A stretch of DNA of 64,000 nucleotides from Inediibacterium massiliense (GTDB lineage Bacteria; Bacillota; Clostridia; Peptostreptococcales; Thermotaleaceae). The notes under the pieces were generated by a model. The model was given only the letters and a program-made list of their open reading frames with translations, did not search any database and was not told the origin of the DNA. Shown piece after piece: positions 51,938 through 61,737 of the stretch. The position numbers and the translations under genes were made by a program. Location: contig NZ_LN876584.1 in assembly GCF_001282725.1 (NCBI RefSeq), forward strand, positions 187,122 to 251,121, in the 5' to 3' direction. Positions within the stretch are counted from its first letter, which is position 1. Each line of letters opens with the position of its first letter.

Positions 51938-53086
51938 CTACTTCTCCATTTCTTCACAAATTCTTTCAATTGCCTTAATGGCCTTTTTTATATCTTCTAT
52001 TGTGTTAAAATATCCCATACTAAATCGAACTGTTCCCTGCTCAAAAGTTCCTATTGTTCTATGGGCAACTGGCGCACAATGAAGGCCAGATCGTACTCCT
52101 ATAGAAAAAACTTTATCTAATAAATAACTCACTTCTGAAGAATCTTCTTCTCCTATATTCATAGAAACCACAGCTGCTTGTTTTTTTTCATCCTTTGGCC
52201 CATATATTTTTACTTTCTCTATTTGTTTCAATCCTTCTAACATGCACTTGGTCAAAGATTCTTCATGCTCTCTAATTTTTTCTATTCCTTCTTTTAATAT
52301 AAACTCAACTCCTGCTCCTAATCCAGCAATACCACTTGTATTTGGAGTTCCACTTTCATATCGATCTGGAAGTATATCTGGTTGTGTTAATAGTTCAGAC
52401 TTACTCCCTGTTCCTCCTTCTTTCATTTGTATCAATTCTAGACCTTCTTTGATATACAAAATACCAGTTCCTTGTGGTCCTAATAATCCTTTATGTCCTG
52501 GAGCTGCCAAAAGATCTATATTCATTTTTTGTACATCTATAGGATAGACCCCTGCTGTTTGAGCTGCATCTACTAAAAACAAAATATTAGCTTCTTTTGC
52601 AATTTTACCTACCTCATCAATTGGCATAATGGTTCCGGTTACATTCGATCCATGTGTCATAGCTATAAGCTTTGTATTTTTTTGAATAGCTTTTTTTATA
52701 TCTTTTGGATTGATTTCTCCATTTTGGTTGCATTGCACAATCGTATGTTCTACTCCTATATCTTTAAGGGTCATAATTGGACGAATCATAGAATTATGCT
52801 CCATACTAGTTGTAATCACATGATCTCCTCTTTTTAATATCCCTTTTAAAGCTAGATTTAAAGAATCTGTAGCATTGCATGTGAAAATAATTTGCATAGG
52901 ATTCTCAATATGAAACAATTTGCATAAAAGTTCTCTTGTTCGATAGATGATCCTTCCAGCCTCTAGAGCTAATGCATGGCCAGATCTCCCTGGATTTGCT
53001 CCATATTTTCTCATACATACATCCATAGCTACATATACATCTTCTGGCTTAGGATAAGTTGTTGCTGCATTATCTAAATAAATCAC
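51938..53086 (-). CDS. Cysteine desulfurase-like class V aminotransferase
   Basis: 382-residue PLP enzyme: IYLDNAATTYPKPEDVYVAM, TCNATDSLNLALKG, MTHGSNVTGTIMPI, VDAAQTAGVYPIDV, PLP-lysine in AAPGHKGLLGPQGTG, and the active Cys in SGLHCAPVAHRT. It belongs to the family group with short C-terminus found in Firmicutes (EF2568-type), whose likely product is sulfur or selenium from Cys/SeCys. The start is GTG 53086 with GGGGTG upstream. It may cooperate with YedF/DUF3343, though they are 25 kb apart. Confidence 0.9.
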   Translation of the reverse strand: MIYLDNAATTYPKPEDVYVAMDVCMRKYGANPGRSGHALALEAGRIIYRTRELLCKLFHIENPMQIIFTCNATDSLNLALKGILKRGDHVITTSMEHNSMIRPIMTLKDIGVEHTIVQCNQNGEINPKDIKKAIQKNTKLIAMTHGSNVTGTIMPIDEVGKIAKEANILFLVDAAQTAGVYPIDVQKMNIDLLAAPGHKGLLGPQGTGILYIKEGLELIQMKEGGTGSKSELLTQPDILPDRYESGTPNTSGIAGLGAGVEFILKEGIEKIREHEESLTKCMLEGLKQIEKVKIYGPKDEKKQAAVVSMNIGEEDSSEVSYLLDKVFSIGVRSGLHCAPVAHRTIGTFEQGTVRFSMGYFNTIEDIKKAIKAIERICEEMEK

Positions 53087-53144
53087 CCTCTACACCCCAC
53101 TTTATCAAATCAACCTATAGTACATATATTATGCATACCTTCTT

Positions 53145-53462
53145 TTATATGTGTTGAATGAGTATCCTTACATGATCTACATGAAATATTTTTTTTATAG
53201 TATTTAAATATTCTCTTAAGATAATGGCTCTATAATTTTCACTATGAGTAATCAAAAGCATGTCCTTTTCATGTTTTTTTATTTGAATCAAAGTATTAAA
53301 ATATTTTTCAAAATCCTTTGGATTGATTTCTCTTTTTAATATTTGAAATTCTTCTTCTATAGAAGTATTTTTTAAACGATCCTCCATAGGAGTAAAATCC
53401 TCCATATAAATTTCTTTTGGAATATCTAACATAGATTTCATATAAATCTCTTCATTCATCAT
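53145..53462 (-). CDS. Small DnaA-N-domain-like protein
   Basis: 105 residues. The first 45 are acidic and unstructured; the rest (NPKDFEKYFNTLIQIKKHE, MLLITHSENYRAIILREYL, NTIKKIFHVDHVRILI) follows the helix-beta-helix pattern of DnaA domain I. There is no ATPase or DNA-binding part, so it could interact with DnaA or DnaA partners. The similarity is by eye and moderate. GGGAGATAGG precedes two adjacent ATGs. Confidence 0.45.
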   Translation of the reverse strand: MMNEEIYMKSMLDIPKEIYMEDFTPMEDRLKNTSIEEEFQILKREINPKDFEKYFNTLIQIKKHEKDMLLITHSENYRAIILREYLNTIKKIFHVDHVRILIQHI

Positions 53463-53524
53463 CCTATCTCCCTATCTCTTTTACTCATATTATATCAAAG
53501 ATATAAAAATTTCATTCTTATTTT

Positions 53525-54898
53525 TTATTGATCCGTTCTATGTCTCATTCGCATTTGAGGACTTTTATAAAGAAGCATCATAAACCATGTAGTTAAAATA
53601 ATTCCTTTAATAACACTACTCATACTAATACTCCACCATACTCCATTTAATCCTAATAATTTTTCAGAAGAAATAATCTTTGCTACTGGAACTCTAAGAC
53701 CAGTAAAAACAATTCCTATAACAGATGGAGGAATTGTACGTCCAATTCCATTGAAAGCTCCAGTTGTAGTAATTTCTATACAAATAAACAATTGAGACAA
53801 ACCTAAAATTCTTAAATATTCAACTCCATAATCAATCGCCTCTTTTTCTGGTATAAATACTGAAAATATGGGCTTTGCTCCTAATATTAATAACAACGTT
53901 GCAAAAACTCCTATACATCCTACTATTCCTAGAGCAATAAAATATCCTTTATAAATTCTTTCTCCTTTTCTTGCTCCATAATTTTGGCCTACAAAAGTTC
54001 CAAGAGCTGTTGAGAATCCTCCTGCTGTCATCCAAGAAATAGCTTCAATCTGAGCACCTACCTTTTGAACTGCAATGGGTACAGGCCCCCAATGAGCAAC
54101 AATTCTTGCAATAAACATAGAAAATATAGTAAACAAACCATTTTGAAACCCTACAGGAGATCCTATTTTTATTATTTTTTTCATATAATCCATTTCTGGT
54201 TTCTTAAATAAAGAAAAGTTATTAAATAGTATAAATTTTCCTCTAATATTTAAAATAAAGCTTATAGTTACAATCAATTGAGCACTAATAGTTGCAATAG
54301 CGGCACCCTTTACTCCTAAAGCAGGAATAGGACCTAATCCAAATATTAATAAAGGATCTAATAACATATTTGCAACTAGTCCAATACAATTCATAATAAA
54401 AGGAGTTTTACTATTTCCATAACCATTTAAAATTCCTGTTAATACAGGATTTAAAAAATAAAAAACAAAGCCTAAGGTTACAATCACCAAATAATCAATA
54501 GCTTTTTCAATAACCTCTTGATCTCCTATATTAAAAAAGTCAATAAGTTCGTTTCGAAACAATAAAATAACCGCTCCATATAATATGGCTAACAAAATAA
54601 TCAATTGAATTGTATTTTGAACATATCCTTTTGCACTCTTTATATCCTCTTTTCCTATAGATTGAGCCACTCCTATTTCAGCAGCAGTCTTTGGTATTAA
54701 TATAAATGCCATAGCAAGCCAAGTAAAAAATCCTGCTGTTCCTACAGCTGCTACAGATTTGCTTCCTACCCTTCCAATCCAGATCATATCTGTCATATTG
54801 TAAGCCATTTGAACAAAAGCAGTACCTGTAATGGGGATAGCTAGTTTGATTAAAGCTTTTGAAATACTTCCCTCTGTTAACTTCGTATTTTTCATCAT
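53525..54898 (-). CDS. MATE family efflux transporter
   Basis: 457 residues, 12 membrane helices in two homologous halves. ALIKLAIPITGTAFVQMAYNMTDMIWIGRVGSKSVAAVGTAG at the N-terminus and GAQIEAISWMTAGGFSTALGTFVGQNYGARKGERIYKGY in the second half are typical. Probably exports cationic compounds with Na+ or H+. AGGAG precedes the ATG pair. Confidence 0.93.
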   Translation of the reverse strand: MMKNTKLTEGSISKALIKLAIPITGTAFVQMAYNMTDMIWIGRVGSKSVAAVGTAGFFTWLAMAFILIPKTAAEIGVAQSIGKEDIKSAKGYVQNTIQLIILLAILYGAVILLFRNELIDFFNIGDQEVIEKAIDYLVIVTLGFVFYFLNPVLTGILNGYGNSKTPFIMNCIGLVANMLLDPLLIFGLGPIPALGVKGAAIATISAQLIVTISFILNIRGKFILFNNFSLFKKPEMDYMKKIIKIGSPVGFQNGLFTIFSMFIARIVAHWGPVPIAVQKVGAQIEAISWMTAGGFSTALGTFVGQNYGARKGERIYKGYFIALGIVGCIGVFATLLLILGAKPIFSVFIPEKEAIDYGVEYLRILGLSQLFICIEITTTGAFNGIGRTIPPSVIGIVFTGLRVPVAKIISSEKLLGLNGVWWSISMSSVIKGIILTTWFMMLLYKSPQMRMRHRTDQ

Positions 54899-54959
54899 AA
54901 TATTTTCTCCTTCTATAACTATAAATCTTCATATATATAAAATATGATTGATTGCATCA

Positions 54960-55715
54960 TTATATCATATACCTATTTGTTCTATTTAAAATAGAAAATA
55001 CCATCATTCCTATTATGATTCCATCAATAAATGTAACTATATAAGTCCCTATATAAAAAATATGTATCTGATCCATTAAAGAGATTCTTCCTAATAAAAA
55101 AAGTACAGCTATCATGAAAATAAAACTATAATAAAAAAGTTTTCTCTTTGTACTCCAATAGAAAAGAGAATAATTTTTAAACCTTCTCTTTTGATAGATA
55201 TAAAAAAGAATAATGAAAAATCCTAAAAAAGTACTTCCATGCTGCAGCAATTTATAAACTGGGATAAAATGATTCATTATTACAATATTTTTTGTTAAAA
55301 GCGAAATTTTTTGTACAAAAAATCCTCTGCCATGAGTAAATCCATCCCACAAGACATGAGAAATCATTCCTAATAAAGATGAATATACAAAAATAATATA
55401 TTCATTTATAGAACTTAATCTCCATTTTTCATAAGCAATATAACTATACCAACGATCTAATGGAGTAGGTAAGCTCATGATAAAAGATTTTTTTATCAAC
55501 ATATGAAATAAATAAGCAAAAATAAAGCATAGTGGTAAATTTAAAACAAAAAATCCTAATAAAGAATGACCAATTGTTCTTATTGGTCTAAATTTTAAAA
55601 AATATTCAAAATCTGGAGCCATACTTCCTAAAATCAAAGCTGTTAAATTAAAATACTTTGTATACTTGTCTTTGATAGGTAAAACAATAGCTGGATGTGA
55701 AAAAGTAAATGGCAT
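54960..55715 (-). CDS. DUF4184 membrane protein
   Basis: 251 residues with about seven membrane helices and the family start MPFTFSHPAIVLPIKDK, then GSMAPDFEYFLKFRP and GMISHVLWDGFTHGRGF. Conserved His and Asp in the membrane-edge motifs suggest a metal-dependent hydrolase-like fold, function unknown. It is separated from parB by element D and a terminator-like hairpin. Confidence 0.85.
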   Translation of the reverse strand: MPFTFSHPAIVLPIKDKYTKYFNLTALILGSMAPDFEYFLKFRPIRTIGHSLLGFFVLNLPLCFIFAYLFHMLIKKSFIMSLPTPLDRWYSYIAYEKWRLSSINEYIIFVYSSLLGMISHVLWDGFTHGRGFFVQKISLLTKNIVIMNHFIPVYKLLQHGSTFLGFFIILFYIYQKRRFKNYSLFYWSTKRKLFYYSFIFMIAVLFLLGRISLMDQIHIFYIGTYIVTFIDGIIIGMMVFSILNRTNRYMI

Positions 55716-55751
55716 ATATTACCCCTTTTCTTTTATACTCTGTCAAAAAAC

Positions 55752-55970
55752 AAACCGCTCTATAGCGGTTCCAGACTGTTGACAAACTATATTTTAGCAA
55801 AGTCATAAAAATGAGGAATAATTATTGAGAATTTGTGAAAATATAGAATAAGTGAGAAAATGATTAGCATCACACTGTTTGAGCATAGCGAGTTTGTAAT
55901 GCTATTTTCGATCGTTTCTTTATATTTTCCAAATTTGAAATTACAAGCTAAAACCACTTTATAACAGTTC
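55752..55970. repeat. Palindromic dispersed element, copy D, with flanking direct repeats
   Basis: Element at 55772-55950 (179 bp) starting CAGACTGTTGACAAACTA and ending ACAAGCTA. It has the AAAGTCATAAAAAT arm and a central hairpin around TGAGCATAGCGAG; the right arm is truncated. Flanking repeats 55752-55771 and 55951-55970 match at 16 of 20 positions. The left one is itself a terminator-like hairpin (AACCGCT / AGCGGTT) with T-rich sequence on the minus strand. Confidence 0.78.
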
Positions 55971-56025
55971 TTATTTTATATCAATTTTAACATAATTTTC
56001 TACTTTTATGACCTCTTTTTATGAA

Positions 56026-56041
56026 AGTTTCACATGAAACA
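56026..56041. promoter_or_regulatory. parS-like centromere site
   Basis: AGTTTCACATGAAACA matches the parS consensus TGTTTCACGTGAAACA at 14 of 16 positions and abuts the parB stop codon. Expected nucleation site for ParB spreading and SMC loading. Confidence 0.72.
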
Positions 56042-56914
56042 TCAGCTTACACTTCCCCTTAATACCTCTATTAATCTTTCTAATTCATCCTCGCTATAAT
56101 ATTCAATTTCTATTTTTCCTTTTTTCTTACCCTTTATGATATTTACTTTTGTTCCTAGCCTTTCTTTTAACACATCCTCTATATAAGAAATATGATTATC
56201 TTTTTTTATTTTGGGTTTAGGTTGTTCTTTTTTATTTTCGAGCATCTTTGTAATAATATTTTCTGTTTCTCTTACAGATAAACCATTTTGAATGATTCCT
56301 TCAGCCAATTGCTTTTGTAAATTATGATCTCCTATACGCAGTAAAGCTCTTGCATGTCCACTAGAAATCAATTGATCAATCAACATATTTTGCACTTCTT
56401 CTGTCAGATTTAAAAGTCTTACGGTATTGGCAATATAAGGTCTACTTTTTCCAATGCTACATGATATTTCTTCTTGGGTAACTTTATATTTCTCCATCAA
56501 ATTCTTATATGCAAAAGCTTCTTCTATAGGATTTAAATCCTCCCTTTGAATATTTTCTATTAAAGCAATCTCCATACGTCCCTGTTCATCTATCTCTTTT
56601 ATGATACATGGAATTTCATCTAATTCTGCTTGTTTACAAGCCTTCCATCTTCTTTCTCCTGCTATGATTTCATATCCTTGTCCAATAGGTCTAATAACAA
56701 TAGGTTGAATGACTCCATGATTTTTAATAGATTCTGATAAAGTTTCTAATTTTTCTTTATTAAAATGTTTACGAGGTTGATTTTTATTAGGTCTAATTTT
56801 ATGAATAGAAATCATTTCTATATTTCCTTTATTCTCATTTTGAATATCATCATCTTTTTTGTCTGGAATCAAAGCACTAAGCCCTTTTCCTAAAACATTT
56901 CTTCTTTTAGCCAT
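56042..56914 (-). CDS. parB: Chromosome partitioning protein ParB (Spo0J)
   Basis: 290-residue ParB CTPase/DNA-binding protein: the N-terminal LGKGLSALIP (ParA-stimulating peptide), PNKNQPRKHFN, the CTP-binding GYEIIAGERRWKACKQAE and ALIENIQREDLNPIEEA, a helix-turn-helix (YKVTQEEISCSIGKSRPYIANTVRLLNL) and a C-terminal dimerisation region. Starts one base before the parA stop ends, so they are co-translated. A parS-like site follows directly. Confidence 0.96.
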   Translation of the reverse strand: MAKRRNVLGKGLSALIPDKKDDDIQNENKGNIEMISIHKIRPNKNQPRKHFNKEKLETLSESIKNHGVIQPIVIRPIGQGYEIIAGERRWKACKQAELDEIPCIIKEIDEQGRMEIALIENIQREDLNPIEEAFAYKNLMEKYKVTQEEISCSIGKSRPYIANTVRLLNLTEEVQNMLIDQLISSGHARALLRIGDHNLQKQLAEGIIQNGLSVRETENIITKMLENKKEQPKPKIKKDNHISYIEDVLKERLGTKVNIIKGKKKGKIEIEYYSEDELERLIEVLRGSVS

Positions 56915-57700
56915 CTAGATCACATCCCCTTCTATATCTTCTTCTAAATATAAAAATTCTTCCGCAAACTCTGAATAGGCTTGTGCTCCTTTAGATTTTG
57001 GATCATATTCGATAATAGATAAACCATAGCTTGGAGCTTCTGCAAGTCTTACATTTCTAGGTATCAACGTAGTATATACTTTTCCTTTAAAATATTTTTT
57101 TACTTCATCTACTACTTGTATAGATAGGTTGGTTCTCCCATCAAACATACTTAAAACAACCCCTTGAATTTGAAGATTTGGGTTTAAATTATTCCGTACT
57201 AATTCAATGGTATTCATAAGTTGACTAACTCCTTCTAGGGCATAATATTCACATTGAATGGGAATCATCACGCTATCTACTGCCGTTAATGAGTTAATTG
57301 TTAGAAGCCCCAATGAAGGTGGACAATCTATAAAAATATAATCATATTCATCCTTTACCTTGTTTATGGCATTTTTTAATTTGTTTTCCCTATCTTCCAG
57401 ATAAGTCATTTCAATTTCGGCTCCTGCTAATTGAACACTGGAAGGAATAATGGATAGATTTTCTTTTATATCTTTTATAATACAATCTGTAATATCTATA
57501 TCATGAATTAATAGATCATACATAGTTACATCTACATGATCTTTATCTATTCCTAAACCACTTGTTGTATTTCCTTGAGGATCTATATCTACAACAAGTA
57601 TTTTTTTTCCTTTACTAGCCAAACATGCACTTAAATTTACATTTGTTGTGGTTTTGCCTACACCACCTTTTTGATTAAAAACTGCAATCACTTTTCCCAC
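56915..57700 (-). CDS. parA: Chromosome partitioning ATPase ParA (Soj)
   Basis: About 261 residues: deviant Walker A FNQKGGVGKTTTNVNLS, switch I DIDPQGNTTSGLG, Walker B YDYIFIDCPPSLG, and LIPRNVRLAEAPSYG typical of Soj. It drives origin segregation and regulates DnaA in Firmicutes. GTG 57700 has AGGTGATTAGG upstream and is preferred to GTG 57709. Confidence 0.96.
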   Translation of the reverse strand: MGKVIAVFNQKGGVGKTTTNVNLSACLASKGKKILVVDIDPQGNTTSGLGIDKDHVDVTMYDLLIHDIDITDCIIKDIKENLSIIPSSVQLAGAEIEMTYLEDRENKLKNAINKVKDEYDYIFIDCPPSLGLLTINSLTAVDSVMIPIQCEYYALEGVSQLMNTIELVRNNLNPNLQIQGVVLSMFDGRTNLSIQVVDEVKKYFKGKVYTTLIPRNVRLAEAPSYGLSIIEYDPKSKGAQAYSEFAEEFLYLEEDIEGDVI

Positions 57701-57848
57701 CCTAATCACCTCATCTATTTTTATATTAATATAGACTTCGTTATGGCTTTTATTATTCCTCTATAAAGACTCAGAAAATTCGTTCTAAATCAAAATTTTT
57801 TTCATATAATATATCATGTTTCATTCCTATCTTTAGGAGGGCTTTTAT

Positions 57849-58118
57849 ATGCTTCGGGTTATTATGACTTCTTTTTGGATTGTATTTATTGCAGAATTAG
57901 GAGATAAGACACAACTTCAAACTATGCTTTTAGCTACTCAATCAAAATCTATATTAGGTGTATTCATTGGGGCTTCTTGTGCATTAGTACTAAGTGCTTT
58001 TTTAGGAGTACTGGCAGGATCTTATATTACAAAATTCATTCCTCCACATTATCTTCAATTTGCTGCTGGAATTGCCTTCATCATTATTGGAGTACTCACA
58101 TTATTAGGAAAAGTATAA
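57849..58118 (+). CDS. GDT1/TMEM165-family transporter, half-size
   Basis: 89-residue membrane protein with three helices and a single ELGDKTQLQTMLLA motif of the UPF0016/GDT1 family of Mn2+/Ca2+ transporters. Full-length members have two such repeats, so this copy should work as a dimer, as other bacterial half-size proteins. No partner gene is adjacent. AGGAGGGC precedes the ATG. It is divergent from parA. Confidence 0.88.
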   Translation: MLRVIMTSFWIVFIAELGDKTQLQTMLLATQSKSILGVFIGASCALVLSAFLGVLAGSYITKFIPPHYLQFAAGIAFIIIGVLTLLGKV

Positions 58119-58167
58119 TGTGCAAATCTCTCCAACAAATACATAGCTATATTTTCCTATTTAGACA

Positions 58168-58198
58168 AAAAGCCGCAGGATAAATGCCTGCAGCTTTT
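58168..58198. terminator. Terminator between the GDT1-like gene and noc
   Basis: AAAAGCCGCAGG / CCTGCAGCTTTT stem with one mismatch, with A and T runs on its two sides; serves both convergent genes. Confidence 0.8.
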
Positions 58199-59002
58199 CT
58201 ACTGTTTTTTAGGAATTCTTACAACTACTTCTACATATTCGCCTTTGTCTAATTGTTTATATTCGGCATTTAACCCCGTTTCTTTAATAGCATTATATGC
58301 ATTTTTTAAAGTATTTAAATAAATTCTAAAATTAAAAGCACTTTTCATTCTTTGCTTTGAATTTTCTTCTTTCGGTCTAGTCATTTCTTCTAATATTTCT
58401 GTAATTCTCTTTTCTGTCTTTTTTACATTTAAATCTTTTTCTAGAATTTCTTTCATGACCATAAGCTGAAGCTTTTCATCATGAAGCTTAAGTAATGCTC
58501 TTCCATGTCTTTCTGTTAATCCATTTTCAATAAGCAATTCTTGTATTCTATCTGGAAGTTTCAATATTCTTAATTTATTGGCAATAGTAGATTGATTTTT
58601 TCCCACATTTTTTGCAATTTCTTGTTGAGTCAAATCATGATCTTCCATTAAATGAAGATATCCTTGTGCCTCCTCTATAAAATTTAAATCTTCTCTTTGT
58701 AAATTCTCAATTAACGCCAAAACAGCAGAATCTTCATCGCTCATTTCTGATACAATAGCTGGAATAGTAATTAAATTAGCAAGTTTTGCAGCTCTTAATC
58801 TTCTTTCTCCTGCTACAAGCTCATAACTATCCTCACCTATTTTTCGAACACTGATAGGCTGTAATACTCCATATATTTTTATAGATTCACTCAATTCTTC
58901 GAGATTGCTTTTTTTAAATACTCTTCTAGGTTGATAAGGATTTGGTAATATGGAATCGACCGGAATTTGCAGAACTGCTATGTTTTGATCTTTTATCATC
59001 AC
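58199..59002 (-). CDS. noc: Nucleoid occlusion protein Noc (ParB-like)
   Basis: 267-residue ParB paralogue in the rsmG-noc position where Noc is found in Firmicutes. It shows LPNPYQPRRVFKKSN, YELVAGERRLRAAKLAN, ALIENLQREDLNFIEEAQGY, helix-turn-helix DLTQQEIAKNVGKNQSTIANKLRIL, then HGRALLKL. The N-terminal VLQIPVDSILP lacks the ParA-activating peptide of ParB, which supports Noc. It blocks division over the chromosome in Bacillus; no Noc-binding palindrome was found in this window. Confidence 0.87.
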   Translation of the reverse strand: MMIKDQNIAVLQIPVDSILPNPYQPRRVFKKSNLEELSESIKIYGVLQPISVRKIGEDSYELVAGERRLRAAKLANLITIPAIVSEMSDEDSAVLALIENLQREDLNFIEEAQGYLHLMEDHDLTQQEIAKNVGKNQSTIANKLRILKLPDRIQELLIENGLTERHGRALLKLHDEKLQLMVMKEILEKDLNVKKTEKRITEILEEMTRPKEENSKQRMKSAFNFRIYLNTLKNAYNAIKETGLNAEYKQLDKGEYVEVVVRIPKKQ

Positions 59003-59120
59003 TGATCTTCCCCTTATACAGAACTATTCTAAATTATATTTATTCGTCAAAAATATGATACTTCCTTCCATTTTTTTAAATCTTTTCATAATTTTATTCA
59101 ACAAAATACTTGACAACTCA

Positions 59121-59840
59121 TTATATAAGTGGTTTTTTCGTTGGAGTTCCTGCTTTTCTTGGGTATTTTGTCGAAGTTTCTTTGATCTTTTGTATCACAA
59201 CAACATTATGATGAAGATCAGAGAAAGGAAGAGCTATATCTCTTTTTTCTATAAACTTTCCTCCCAATATTTGAATGGATCTTTGTGCATTTTCCATCTC
59301 CTCTTCAATATTAGGTCCTTTTTGACAAATAAAATATCCTCCAACCCTTACAAATGGTAAACAATATTCGCATAAAATATTTAGTTGGGCTACAGCTCTC
59401 GCTACAGCTACATCATATTTTTCTCTAAAATCTTTATTTTGTCCATAATCCTCTGCTCTTCCATGTTCAAAAGATACATTTTTTAAACCTATGTCATTAC
59501 ATACTGTTTCTAAAAACTTAATTCTTTTATTTAAAGAATCTAATAAAGTTAATTGAACATCCTTATCATAAATATGAATAGGGATACCAGGAAATCCAGC
59601 TCCTGTTCCTACATCTATTATTTTATCACCTTTTTTAATATAAGGAATACTCATACAAGATAAAGAGTCTAAAAAGTGTTTGATCATTACTTCTTGATCT
59701 TCTGTAATAGCCGTTAAATTCACATTTTTATTCCATTCCACTAATAAATCTTTATAAGTTAAAAATTGATTGATTTGCTCTTCATCTAAAGAAAGTCCTA
59801 ATCTCTTAGCTCCTTCTCTTAAAATCTCTTCATTATTCAT
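59121..59840 (-). CDS. rsmG: 16S rRNA (guanine527-N7)-methyltransferase RsmG
   Basis: 239 residues: the Rossmann SAM site [33 protein letters not shown], and [22 protein letters not shown]. Modifies G527 of 16S rRNA; loss gives low-level streptomycin resistance in other bacteria. ATG 59840 is preceded by GAGGTG; it overlaps the mnmG stop by eight bases. Classic mnmE-mnmG-rsmG order. Confidence 0.96.
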   Translation of the reverse strand: MNNEEILREGAKRLGLSLDEEQINQFLTYKDLLVEWNKNVNLTAITEDQEVMIKHFLDSLSCMSIPYIKKGDKIIDVGTGAGFPGIPIHIYDKDVQLTLLDSLNKRIKFLETVCNDIGLKNVSFEHGRAEDYGQNKDFREKYDVAVARAVAQLNILCEYCLPFVRVGGYFICQKGPNIEEEMENAQRSIQILGGKFIEKRDIALPFSDLHHNVVVIQKIKETSTKYPRKAGTPTKKPLI

Positions 59841-61725
59841 TTTTTTCACCTCTTCTTCTTTGCTGTTCTAAATAAATTAAAAGAACAGAAATATCAGCAG
59901 GAGATACTCCAGATATACGAGATGCTTGTCCTACTGAAAGAGGTTTGATGGAATCTAGCTTTTGTCTTGCCTCTATTCTTAATCCATCTATTTTACTATA
60001 ATCTATATGGGCACTTAATTTTTTCATTTCAAGCTTTTTAAATTGTTCTATTTGTTTTAATTGTTTTTCAATATATCCTTCATACTTAATTTGTATTTCA
60101 CATTGCTCTATTACTTCAATAGGAAGATCCTTTCGATTTTGATCTACTTCTTCTAAAATATTATAAGTAATCTGAGGTCTTTTTAATAAATCATATAAAG
60201 AAATACCATTTTTTAGAGGTGCCTCATTTATATTTTCAAGTAAATCATTAATTTGAGAAGGTTTTATATTTGTTTCTTTTAATCTTTTCATTTCTTGTTC
60301 TATTTTTTCTTTTTTATTTAAAAATTTATTCCATCTCTCTTCTGTCACAAGTCCTATCTCATAACCTTTTTGTGTAAGTCTTAAATCTGCATTATCTTGT
60401 CTAAGTACAAGTCTATACTCTGAACGAGAAGTCATCATTCTATAAGGTTCATTGGTTCCTTTTGTTACTAAATCATCAATTAAAACGCCTATATAAGCCT
60501 CCGAACGATCCAATATAAAAGGGTCCTTGCCCTCCATTTTAAGGGCTGCATTCATTCCTGCCATAAGTCCTTGTGCAGCTGCTTCTTCATATCCTGAACT
60601 TCCATTAAATTGTCCTGCTGAAAACAATCCTTCAATATCTTTGCATTCTAGTGTTAAATTTAATTGCAAAGGATCTATACAATCATATTCAATAGCATAA
60701 GCAGGTCTCATAATTTTTACATTTTCAAGTCCTAAAATACTTCTATAAAACTTTAATTGTACATCTTCTGGAAGACTTGTAGACATTCCTTGTACATACA
60801 TCTCATTTGTATACAAACCTTCTGGTTCAATAAAAAGCTGATGCCTTTTTTTATCTGCAAATCTAACGACTTTATCTTCTATAGAAGGACAATATCTAGG
60901 TCCTGTTCCTTCAATATCTCCTCCATACATGGCCGATCTATGAATATTTTCTTTAATAATTTCGTGAGTATTTTCATTTGTATATGTAAGCCAACAAGGA
61001 ACTTGTTCTTTTTCTAAAGAATCATTCATAAAAGAAAATGGAACAATTCTTTCATCTCCAGGCTGCTTCTCCATTTTAGAAAAATCTAACGTTTTTTGAT
61101 CTACTCTTGCAGGTGTTCCTGTTTTAAATCTTCTCATATGAAGTCCAATATTTTTTAAGCTTTGAGTAAGCTTTTTAGAAGGAGCCAATCCATTAGGTCC
61201 ACTTTCATAATTTACCCCTCCTATAAATATTTTGCCTCCTAAATAAGTACCTGTAGCTAAAATAACAGTTTTTGCATAATATACAGATCCAGTACTCGTG
61301 ACTACACCTTTTACCTTTTGATCCTCTACAAGAATTTCAATAACTTCACCTTGTTTTAAATCTAAATTAGGTTCATTTTCTAATACTTTTTTCATTTCCA
61401 TATGATAAAGCTGTTTGTCTGCTTGAGCTCTTAGGGAATGAACAGCAGGTCCTTTTGCAGTATTAAGCATTCTACTTTGTATAAATGCTTTATCAATAAT
61501 AATACCCATCTCTCCTCCTAATGCATCAATTTCTCTTACTAGATGTCCTTTTCCTGTACCTCCTATAGAAGGGTTACATGGAAGCATAGCTATAGAATCT
61601 AAATTGATTGACAATAATAAAGTACTATATCCCATTCTAGCTGTAGCTAAAGCAGCTTCACAACCTGCATGTCCAGCTCCAATAACGATTGTATCAAAAT
61701 TTCCTGCATCAAATTTTTCAAACAT
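59833..61725 (-). CDS. mnmG: tRNA uridine-5-carboxymethylaminomethyl modification enzyme MnmG
   Basis: 630-residue FAD protein (GidA): FAD site [37 protein letters not shown], the [21 protein letters not shown] motif and a C-terminal helical MnmE-binding domain. Together with MnmE it installs the cmnm group at wobble uridine. It begins 12 bases after the mnmE stop. Confidence 0.97.
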   Translation of the reverse strand: MFEKFDAGNFDTIVIGAGHAGCEAALATARMGYSTLLLSINLDSIAMLPCNPSIGGTGKGHLVREIDALGGEMGIIIDKAFIQSRMLNTAKGPAVHSLRAQADKQLYHMEMKKVLENEPNLDLKQGEVIEILVEDQKVKGVVTSTGSVYYAKTVILATGTYLGGKIFIGGVNYESGPNGLAPSKKLTQSLKNIGLHMRRFKTGTPARVDQKTLDFSKMEKQPGDERIVPFSFMNDSLEKEQVPCWLTYTNENTHEIIKENIHRSAMYGGDIEGTGPRYCPSIEDKVVRFADKKRHQLFIEPEGLYTNEMYVQGMSTSLPEDVQLKFYRSILGLENVKIMRPAYAIEYDCIDPLQLNLTLECKDIEGLFSAGQFNGSSGYEEAAAQGLMAGMNAALKMEGKDPFILDRSEAYIGVLIDDLVTKGTNEPYRMMTSRSEYRLVLRQDNADLRLTQKGYEIGLVTEERWNKFLNKKEKIEQEMKRLKETNIKPSQINDLLENINEAPLKNGISLYDLLKRPQITYNILEEVDQNRKDLPIEVIEQCEIQIKYEGYIEKQLKQIEQFKKLEMKKLSAHIDYSKIDGLRIEARQKLDSIKPLSVGQASRISGVSPADISVLLIYLEQQRRRGEKNE

Positions 61726-61737
61726 ATATTTTTCCTC

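Noticed and set aside
57710-59120. Noc-binding sites near noc
   Set aside because: No palindrome close to ATTTCCCGGGAAAT was seen in the intergenic sequences.
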